Source: CBDCLY01 sp965218715
GTDB lineage: Bacteria > Bacteroidota > Bacteroidia > Flavobacteriales_E > Vicingaceae
Assembly (NCBI GenBank): GCA_965218715.1
Contig: CBDCLY010000018.1
Location: 1 to 48,452, forward strand
Direction: 5' to 3'
DNA length: 48,452 nucleotides
Below, in pieces: positions 42,702 through 48,452 of the stretch. Each line of letters begins with the position of its first letter. Position 1 is the first letter of the stretch. The translations under genes and the position numbers were made by a program. The notes under the pieces were generated by a model. The model searched no databases and was not told the origin of the DNA. It worked only from the letters and a program-made list of their open reading frames with translations.

Positions 42702-43505
42702 ATGAACAAACAATCAACAGAATCAAGTTCTAAGTATGACAACTTAGAAAAGATGCCAATAGAAGACCTGCTAAATGGCATGAACAAAGAGGATAAAATT
42801 GTTCCTTATGCTGTTGAGAAAGCCATACCTGCAATTGGCCAATTGGTTCCATTAATAGCGCAAAGGCTATTGGATGGTGGGAGACTGTTTTACATAGGAG
42901 CAGGAACTAGTGGTCGTTTAGGTATTTTAGATGCTTCTGAATGCCCACCTACATTTGGTGTTAGTTTTGATTTAGTAATTGGATTAATAGCAGGAGGTGA
43001 CCAAGCCATTCGTAAAGCGGTAGAATTTGCTGAAGATGATAAGAATCAAGCTTGGGAAGAATTGAAAAAATTTAATGTTTCAAAATCTGATGTAGTAATA
43101 GGAATAGCAGCTTCAGGAACTACTCCATACGTAATTGGAGGAATGGAAAAATGCTTAGAAAATGAGGTGTTAACCGCAGGAATAAGCTGCAATGAGAATA
43201 GTCCACTTTCACAACTAGTAGATCATCCAATTGAAGCAATTGTTGGTCCTGAATTTATTACCGGAAGCACCAGAATGAAAGCCGGAACCGCTCAGAAATT
43301 AATACTAAACATGATTTCAACTGCTGTAATGGTGAAGCTTGGAAGAGTAAAAGGAAACAAGATGGTTGATATGCAATTGAGTAACAACAAATTGGTAAAA
43401 AGAGGTATTCAAATGCTAATGGATGAATTACAGATTAGCTATGAGGAAGCTAGAAAATTATTAGAACAACATGGAAGTGTTAGAAATGTCATTGATAATT
43501 ACTAA
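42702..43505 (+). CDS. murQ: N-acetylmuramic acid 6-phosphate etherase
   Basis: MurQ removes the lactyl ether from MurNAc-6-phosphate to give GlcNAc-6-phosphate in peptidoglycan recycling. The 267-residue SIS-domain protein has the family motif FYIGAGTSGRLGILDASECP near 62-81, VVIGIAASGTTPYVIGGME, and GPEFITGSTRMKAGTAQK, with the catalytic Glu of the ECPP segment. The length is normal for the short Bacteroidota form. It is in a chain with marC and the aminopeptidase upstream and a hypothetical gene downstream. No MurNAc transporter or kinase gene is next to it. Confidence 0.94.
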   Translation: MNKQSTESSSKYDNLEKMPIEDLLNGMNKEDKIVPYAVEKAIPAIGQLVPLIAQRLLDGGRLFYIGAGTSGRLGILDASECPPTFGVSFDLVIGLIAGGDQAIRKAVEFAEDDKNQAWEELKKFNVSKSDVVIGIAASGTTPYVIGGMEKCLENEVLTAGISCNENSPLSQLVDHPIEAIVGPEFITGSTRMKAGTAQKLILNMISTAVMVKLGRVKGNKMVDMQLSNNKLVKRGIQMLMDELQISYEEARKLLEQHGSVRNVIDNY

Positions 43506-43513
43506 AGCTAACT

Positions 43514-44086
43514 ATGCACCTAATTGAACCTTTTTATCTATGGAGAGATTTTTACATAGCTTCAGAAGACCCAAAATCTCCTTTCTTTGAAAGAACCTAT
43601 AGCGAGTTTGAATTTACACATGCCATTTATGATCATCTGATCCATCCTCAATGGGATGATATAGAATCTCCGACCTTATTCATAAAAATTTTAATGGCCG
43701 ATTATGATCAATCATATGCGGTAATAGAACTGCTAGGAGAGTGGAATGATTTATTGCACAATGACGTGATGTTTTTGAAAAGAAACATATTGGAAGAGTT
43801 GATGGAAGAAGGCATCAATCACTTTATTCTTATTGGCGAGAATGTGCTCAATTTTCACACTTCTGATGACTCCTATTACGAAGAATGGTTTGATGAAGTT
43901 GAAGAGGGTTGGATTTGCTTTCTCAATTTTAGAGAGCATGTTCTAGCAGACATTCAACAGGCCAACATTGACTATTATTTACTTTTAGGCGGACAATTGA
44001 ATGCCTTGAATTGGAGAAATTATCAACCTTCTCAATTGTTTCGAAAAGTGGCAACTATGGTTCAAGCAAGACTAGGAAGTGCTTAA
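43514..44086 (+). CDS. hypothetical protein, acidic, last gene of the murQ chain
   Basis: I do not recognise a characterised family. The 190-residue protein has no signal peptide or membrane helix, is rich in Asp, Glu and aromatic residues (YLWRDFYIASEDPKSPFFER, DDSYYEEWFDEVEEGWICFL) and is probably a cytoplasmic alpha/beta protein. It starts eight bases after murQ stops, implying co-transcription, but nothing in the sequence links it to peptidoglycan recycling. It converges with the small minus-strand gene at 44089 across two bases. Confidence 0.7.
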   Translation: MHLIEPFYLWRDFYIASEDPKSPFFERTYSEFEFTHAIYDHLIHPQWDDIESPTLFIKILMADYDQSYAVIELLGEWNDLLHNDVMFLKRNILEELMEEGINHFILIGENVLNFHTSDDSYYEEWFDEVEEGWICFLNFREHVLADIQQANIDYYLLLGGQLNALNWRNYQPSQLFRKVATMVQARLGSA

Positions 44087-44088
44087 AC

Positions 44089-44487
44089 TTAGCATTCGCA
44101 AGATTCATTTGGATCTGTAATTGAAATTAGTTTTACTTTTTCTTCAAATTCACACACCTCCCAAACTAAATTCAATTGAGTATCAGAATATTCCGATTTA
44201 GATTCTAGAAAATAAATTGGACAGGGTTCTTTTCTGGTATTGCTTTCAGAATAGTTAATGTCGGCCAAATCTAAAATTTCTGGCAATTTACTTTTATCGA
44301 TATCTAAACATTCCAATTGGCAAATGGCCATTGGACTAATCATTTGTTCTGAACTATCTATCGTTATTAAAATGCGACCTGAAGGAGTCCAAGAAGTTAA
44401 ATCTCTATCACCAAAAAAAATAAAAACCAAGACCAGTCCTAATCCTACACCTACTAAGTACGTTCTTAAACGTTTCCAAAAAGTCAT
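44089..44487 (-). CDS. small single-pass membrane protein of unknown function
   Basis: The 132-residue protein begins with a basic stretch and one hydrophobic helix (FWKRLRTYLVGVGLGLVLVF), so the remainder should lie in the periplasm. Several Cys occur (CQLECLD, EPCPIYF, WEVCEFE and the terminal CEC). The layout resembles small Bacteroidota proteins near alanine dehydrogenase annotated as DUF4258-like; I consider that assignment weak. Its start is one base from the stop of the alanine dehydrogenase gene, making it the last member of the porX chain. Confidence 0.65.
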   Translation of the reverse strand: MTFWKRLRTYLVGVGLGLVLVFIFFGDRDLTSWTPSGRILITIDSSEQMISPMAICQLECLDIDKSKLPEILDLADINYSESNTRKEPCPIYFLESKSEYSDTQLNLVWEVCEFEEKVKLISITDPNESCEC

Positions 44488-44488
44488 A

Positions 44489-45709
44489 TTAAATAGCCGC
44501 TAATAATAAATCTAAATCTTTTGAAGGAAGCTTAAAATGCTCTCCTAAATATTTGTTGGTAAGCATCCCTTTGTACAAATAAATTCCTGAGCGAATGGAA
44601 AGCACATTTTTTATGCTTTTATCAACTCCTCCCCCTTCTGCCAAATCCAATAGAACAGGAGCAAAAATATTGCTTAAAGCGTAGGAAGCTGTTCTAGCAA
44701 CACGAGCAGCAATGTTTGGAACACAATAATGGGTTACTCCATGCAATTGATAGGTTGGTTCACTATGGTTGGTTACTCTAGAGGTTTCAAAGCATCCACC
44801 TTGATCAATACTTACATCAACAATTACAGATCCTTCTTCCATCTGTTTCACTAGATGTTCTCCTACAATTACTGGTGACCTTCCAGATTCTGATCGAATT
44901 GCACCTATTGCAACATCGGCATTTTTCAAGGCCGATTCCATTACCTTTGGTTGAATCGTTGAAGTGAAAATTCGAGCTCCTATTCCTTCCTGTAACCTTC
45001 TTAATTTGGAGGTGTTATTACTAAAAACTTTAACTGAAGCACCTAAGCCCAAAGCTGCCCTAGCAGCAAACTCAGCTACTGCTCCTGCCCCAAATATGAC
45101 CACTTCCGTTGGCTTTACACCAGATATCCCTCCCATCATTAATCCTTGGCCACCATTCATGTTACTAAGGTATTCTGCAGCAATTAGAATGGAAGTATTT
45201 CCAGCAATTTCACTCATTGCTCTAATCACTGGTAGGTGTCCTGTATTGTCTTTGATAAAGTCGTAAGCAATGGCAGTGACCTTCTTGCTTATCAATTTTT
45301 CAAGAAAATTTTTGGGTTGAACTGGCAACTGTAATGCAGAAATTAAGGTTTGCCCTGTTCCCATGAGATCAATTTCTTCATGAGACATGGGCTCTACTTT
45401 TAATATAATGTCTGATTTAAAAACTGCATTTCTATCGTAACTTATCTCTGCCCCAGCTTCACTATAATCATGATCAGAAAAATTGGCTTTCTCACCGGCT
45501 TTCGATTCAATCAACACTCTATGTCCATTGTTACATAAGAGTTCAACATCCTGAGGAACAAGAGGAACACGCCTTTCTTGTAAAGAGGTTTCTTTAGGTA
45601 CACCAATAAAAAGTGAACTATTCTTTTTATCTATTGCCTTCATTTCCTCTAAAGGCAACATTTTGGTCGCAGATCGCGCCAGGGATTTTACTACATCATC
45701 ACTCATCAT
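44489..45709 (-). CDS. ald: alanine dehydrogenase
   Basis: The 406-residue protein matches the alanine dehydrogenase / NAD(P) transhydrogenase alpha family. The substrate-binding N-terminal part begins IGVPKETSLQERRVPLVPQD after an extension of about 32 residues. The Rossmann dinucleotide site is VVIFGAGAVAEFAARAALGL, followed by VIVDVSIDQGGCFETS, and YCVPNIAARVARTASYAL. Absence of the membrane domains of a transhydrogenase favours alanine dehydrogenase, which interconverts alanine and pyruvate plus ammonia. The start overlaps the tsaE stop by four bases (ATGA type). Confidence 0.85.
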   Translation of the reverse strand: MMSDDVVKSLARSATKMLPLEEMKAIDKKNSSLFIGVPKETSLQERRVPLVPQDVELLCNNGHRVLIESKAGEKANFSDHDYSEAGAEISYDRNAVFKSDIILKVEPMSHEEIDLMGTGQTLISALQLPVQPKNFLEKLISKKVTAIAYDFIKDNTGHLPVIRAMSEIAGNTSILIAAEYLSNMNGGQGLMMGGISGVKPTEVVIFGAGAVAEFAARAALGLGASVKVFSNNTSKLRRLQEGIGARIFTSTIQPKVMESALKNADVAIGAIRSESGRSPVIVGEHLVKQMEEGSVIVDVSIDQGGCFETSRVTNHSEPTYQLHGVTHYCVPNIAARVARTASYALSNIFAPVLLDLAEGGGVDKSIKNVLSIRSGIYLYKGMLTNKYLGEHFKLPSKDLDLLLAAI

Positions 45710-46131
45710 GCTGGATTACAAATACTTGTTTTTATTGATCGTAAAGCTGATTCTTGTTGCATTTCAATTTTAATAAATGGCTTTTCTAAAATGGACTCAA
45801 TTAATTGAGGCCACTCAATAAAGCAAAGAGAACCGCTATCTAGGTATTCTTCAATCCCCATATCAAGCGCTTCGTTTAAATCTTTAATTCTAAACAAATC
45901 AAAATGATAGATCAAACGACCATCTTCCATTTCATATTCATTTACCAAAGAATAGGTTGGTGAATTAACCACTTCCTTTACCTTCAGCAATTTACAAATA
46001 TTTTTGATTAAGCTAGTCTTACCAGCACCCATTTCGCCATAGAAAAGAACATGAGGATTGTTTTCTAAGTTCTCAATTACCTGTTCAGAGATATTAGATA
46101 ACTCTTCTTCTTTTTCAATTTCAAAATGCAT
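45706..46131 (-). CDS. tsaE: tRNA threonylcarbamoyladenosine biosynthesis ATPase TsaE
   Basis: TsaE is the ATPase that cycles the TsaB-TsaD complex to make the t6A modification at position 37 of ANN-decoding tRNAs. From the ATG at 46131 it is 141 residues, with Walker A GEMGAGKT at 32-39, the family motif VVNSPTYSLVNEY, HFDLFRI, and the Walker-B-like CFIEWPQLIE. An in-frame ATG at 46164 would overlap porX by 32 bases and add residues not seen in the family, so 46131 is preferred. One base separates it from the porX stop. Confidence 0.92.
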   Translation of the reverse strand: MHFEIEKEEELSNISEQVIENLENNPHVLFYGEMGAGKTSLIKNICKLLKVKEVVNSPTYSLVNEYEMEDGRLIYHFDLFRIKDLNEALDMGIEEYLDSGSLCFIEWPQLIESILEKPFIKIEMQQESALRSIKTSICNPA

Positions 46132-46132
46132 C

Positions 46133-47695
46133 CTATTTTCCAGACTTTGGCGAAAGATGAACAATTGGAATCATCATTTCCTCCAGAGAAATTCCTCCAT
46201 GTTGAAAGGTGTTCTTGTAATAATTTACATAATGATTGTAATTGTTTGGATAGGCAAAAAAGGAATCATGTTTTGCAAAAACAAAGGATTGACTAACATT
46301 CACTTTTGGAAGAAATGCGTCTTTTGGGTCTTTGATGTGAAAAACATCATCTTCTTCAAACGTTAGGTTTTTTCCTTGTTTATACCTCAAATTTGTATTC
46401 ACATTCTTGTCGCCAACAATTCGGCTAGGTTCTTTCACTTGGATTGATCCATGATCTGTTGTAATAATTACCTTACCACCTCTCTTAGCGATAACTTCCA
46501 AGGCTTCTTTAAATGGAGAATGGTCGAACCATGATAAGGTTAGTGAGCGATATGCAGATTCATCTTCAGCAAGCTCCTTAATGATATTGGTATCGGTTCT
46601 CGCGTGAGAAAGCATGTCAATAAAATTATAAACGATCACATTGAAAGGGTTTTTCATTTGGTTAGGTAGATCACTCACCACCTTCCTTCCAAAACTAGGG
46701 TTAAGCACTTTGTGATAAGCGAACTTTTGAGAATAACCCAAGCGTTTCAATTGAGATTCTAACAGCGCCTTTTCATGTAGATTTTTTCCTCCCTCGTCTT
46801 CATCATTGGACCAAAGTTGTGGAAACATTTTTTCTATTTCCAAGGGCAATAGTCCAGCAAAAAGAGCATTCCTTGCATATTGGGTGGTGGTTGGTAGTAT
46901 GCTTAAATAACTTTCTTCCTTATCTACCCAAAAAATCTCTTCAATTTGGGGTTTTAATAGTTTCCATTGATCCAATCTTAAATTATCCAGGACAATTAAG
47001 AATGTTGAACCCTCTTTTGAAATGTGAGGAAAAATCTTATTCTTAAAAATGGTTTGAGACATTTCAGGAGCGTCTTCTGATTCTGTCTTCATCCAATCTA
47101 TATAATTATTTTCGATAAAGGTTGAAAAAAGTGAATTTGCCTCTTTCTTCTGAGTCTCTAAGATTTCTTTCAATCCATCATCTCCAGATTTATCCAATTC
47201 TAGTTCCCAATAAACCAACTTCTCGTATACTTCAGACCAATCTTCAAAGCTCATTTGATGATGCAAGCTCATCCCAATATTTCTAAAATCTTGCTGATAA
47301 CCAATGTTTGTTTTTTCACTTACCAAACGGTCTTGGTCGATGTGTTTTTTTATGCTGAGTAGAATTTGATGTGGGTTGACAGGTTTTATCAAATAATCAG
47401 ATATCTTCGCTCCAATAGCTTCTTCCATTATCGACTCTTCCTCACTCTTTGTAATCATAATCACAGGTAGTGAAGGGCTGGCAGATTTTATTTTACTAAG
47501 GGTTTCAAGTCCACTTAATCCAGGCATATTTTCATCCAAAAAGACCAAATCAAATCGCTGTTCGGTAATTAACTCTAAAGCTTCAAGCCCAGAATTTGCA
47601 GAGACTACTTCATAGCCTTTAGATTTCAAGAAAATGAGATGAGGCTTTAGCAATTCAATCTCATCATCTGCCCATAGTATTCTTATATTCGTCAT
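46133..47695 (-). CDS. porX: PorX, T9SS two-component response regulator with PglZ/alkaline-phosphatase-like domain
   Basis: The 520-residue protein has an N-terminal receiver domain (DD at 10-11, phospho-acceptor Asp54 in FLDENMPG, Thr82 and Lys104 in LIKPVNP). A helical linker follows, then a C-terminal PglZ domain of the alkaline phosphatase superfamily (LIVLDNLRLDQWK, PTTTQYARNALFAG, VIITTDHGSI). This combination is PorX, which with the PorY kinase controls type IX secretion genes; the PglZ domain is a phosphodiesterase acting on oligonucleotides in characterised members. It leads the minus-strand chain porX-tsaE-ald-hypothetical, divergent from an HD-domain gene. A T9SS cargo and a PorE-like gene occur elsewhere in the window. 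Confidence 0.93.
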   Translation of the reverse strand: MTNIRILWADDEIELLKPHLIFLKSKGYEVVSANSGLEALELITEQRFDLVFLDENMPGLSGLETLSKIKSASPSLPVIMITKSEEESIMEEAIGAKISDYLIKPVNPHQILLSIKKHIDQDRLVSEKTNIGYQQDFRNIGMSLHHQMSFEDWSEVYEKLVYWELELDKSGDDGLKEILETQKKEANSLFSTFIENNYIDWMKTESEDAPEMSQTIFKNKIFPHISKEGSTFLIVLDNLRLDQWKLLKPQIEEIFWVDKEESYLSILPTTTQYARNALFAGLLPLEIEKMFPQLWSNDEDEGGKNLHEKALLESQLKRLGYSQKFAYHKVLNPSFGRKVVSDLPNQMKNPFNVIVYNFIDMLSHARTDTNIIKELAEDESAYRSLTLSWFDHSPFKEALEVIAKRGGKVIITTDHGSIQVKEPSRIVGDKNVNTNLRYKQGKNLTFEEDDVFHIKDPKDAFLPKVNVSQSFVFAKHDSFFAYPNNYNHYVNYYKNTFQHGGISLEEMMIPIVHLSPKSGK

Positions 47696-47769
47696 TCAAT
47701 TAAATTTATTAAAGCTCAGCCTAGATCAAACGTTTTCTAGAATGAGAGGTTAAAATTAGCGATTAGGAC

Positions 47770-48452
47770 TTGGAAAAATTAAATTATAATAAGAAGAAGA
47801 TTTTTAACGACCCTCTTTATGGGTTTATTTCATTGCCATTTGATATTCTATTTGATTTAATCGAGCACCCTTATTTTCAGCGCCTAAGAAGAATAAAGCA
47901 ATTAGGCCTTACTCATTTAGTATATCCAGGTGCTCATCACACCCGTTTTCATCATGCTATTGGTGCTATGTTTCTAACCACTAAAGCCATCGAGGTGATT
48001 AGAAGTAAAGGTCATGAAATAAGTGAAGAAGAAGCTGAAGCTACTGCAATAGGAATTCTCTTGCATGACATTGGACATGGCCCATTTTCACATGCTCTTG
48101 AATATAGTATTGTGCCTAACATCACACATGAGGAGGTTTCAAGCTTGTTTATGCAATCCTTAAATGAAGAGTTTGAAGGAAAATTAAGCTTGGCAATTGA
48201 GATTTTCAATAACAACTACAAAAAGGAGTTTCTTCATCAGTTAATTTCCAGTCAGTTAGACATGGACAGGCTTGATTATCTTAAAAGAGATAGCTTTTTT
48301 ACTGGGGTTTCTGAAGGAGTGATCAATGCTGATAGAATCATTAGCATGCTGAATGTAAAAGATGGGCAACTTTGTGTAGAAGCAAAAGGAATATACTCCA
48401 TAGAGAAATTCATTATCGCCAGGCGTCTAATGTATTGGCAAGTATACCTTCA
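47770..48452 (+). CDS. HD-superfamily phosphohydrolase, C-terminal part missing
   Basis: The gene runs off the right edge with 227 residues visible. It begins at a probable TTG at 47770, since an in-frame TAG lies two codons upstream and no nearby ATG fits. The sequence KIFNDPLYGFISLP, FQRLRRIKQLGLTHLVYPGA and HTRFHHAIGAM is typical of SAMHD1/dGTPase-like HD proteins. The metal site is visible as the first His in RFHH and the HD pair in GILLHDIGHGPFSHALE, plus a later Asp in QLDMDRLDYLKRD. Members hydrolyse nucleotides; the substrate here is unknown. It is divergent from porX. Confidence 0.88.
   Translation, partial: MEKLNYNKKKIFNDPLYGFISLPFDILFDLIEHPYFQRLRRIKQLGLTHLVYPGAHHTRFHHAIGAMFLTTKAIEVIRSKGHEISEEEAEATAIGILLHDIGHGPFSHALEYSIVPNITHEEVSSLFMQSLNEEFEGKLSLAIEIFNNNYKKEFLHQLISSQLDMDRLDYLKRDSFFTGVSEGVINADRIISMLNVKDGQLCVEAKGIYSIEKFIIARRLMYWQVYL

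Noticed and set aside
1..48452. Mobile element, prophage, defence island, tRNA or rRNA genes
   Set aside because: No transposase, integrase, phage, restriction or toxin-antitoxin gene and no tRNA-like sequence was found; all intergenic gaps are short.

Overview
The window is a stretch of AT-rich chromosome from a Bacteroidota bacterium, probably a Flavobacteriales- or Cytophagales-like lineage; the sequence alone does not resolve genus. The evidence is a type IX secretion (T9SS) cargo protein with a C-terminal sorting domain, the T9SS regulator PorX, a PorE-like envelope protein, a BY-kinase with a Gly-Tyr tail, and many copies of the Bacteroidota -7 promoter element TAnnTTTG just upstream of genes. 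Coding density is very high: no gap exceeds 300 bases, and there is no tRNA, rRNA, CRISPR array, insertion sequence or phage gene. This looks like ordinary core and envelope chromosome, not a mobile island.

Layout. 1-9.3 kb: a truncated DUF3667 membrane protein, a methyltransferase, a chalcone-isomerase-like secreted protein, the large fused mutase IcmF, an M28 peptidase with a PDZ domain, a TolB-like lipoprotein, and a pair of uncharacterised envelope proteins, one with an acidic repeat. 9.4-14.1 kb: a sodium/solute symporter, divergent recR, a GT2 glycosyltransferase fused to a degenerate sugar-phosphate transferase module, and a T9SS cargo protein. 14.2-21.6 kb: a 2-oxoacid dehydrogenase E2, a PorE-like TPR/propeller/OmpA-like protein, an exonuclease, a fumarylacetoacetase-family hydrolase and saccharopine dehydrogenase. 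21.7-31.1 kb: DUF423, asparagine synthetase, then a compact surface-polysaccharide block (GT4, Wza-like exporter, Wzc-like kinase, RfbC, WecA-like transferase, lytic transglycosylase). 31.1-36.8 kb: uvrA and a LOG-family gene, each interrupted by an apparent one-base insertion, then cinA and a universal stress protein. 36.9-44.1 kb: nucleoside phosphorylase, SirB1-like protein, DUF819, a dienoyl-CoA-reductase-type SDR, MarC, a predicted aminopeptidase, murQ and a hypothetical protein. 44.1-48.4 kb: the minus-strand chain porX-tsaE-ald-hypothetical, and a divergent HD phosphohydrolase running off the end.

Three themes recur. Envelope biology and T9SS are represented by PorX, the PorE-like protein and a cargo protein. 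Surface polysaccharide assembly is represented by the 24-31 kb block plus the GT2 fusion. Acyl-CoA and branched-chain metabolism is represented by IcmF, the E2 subunit and the DECR-type SDR. No clearly new defence or mobile system was found. The observations most worth checking are the two clustered frameshifts at 33.83 and 34.04 kb, the GT2/transferase fusion lacking the expected catalytic segment, and the PorE-like protein with its expanded repeat array.
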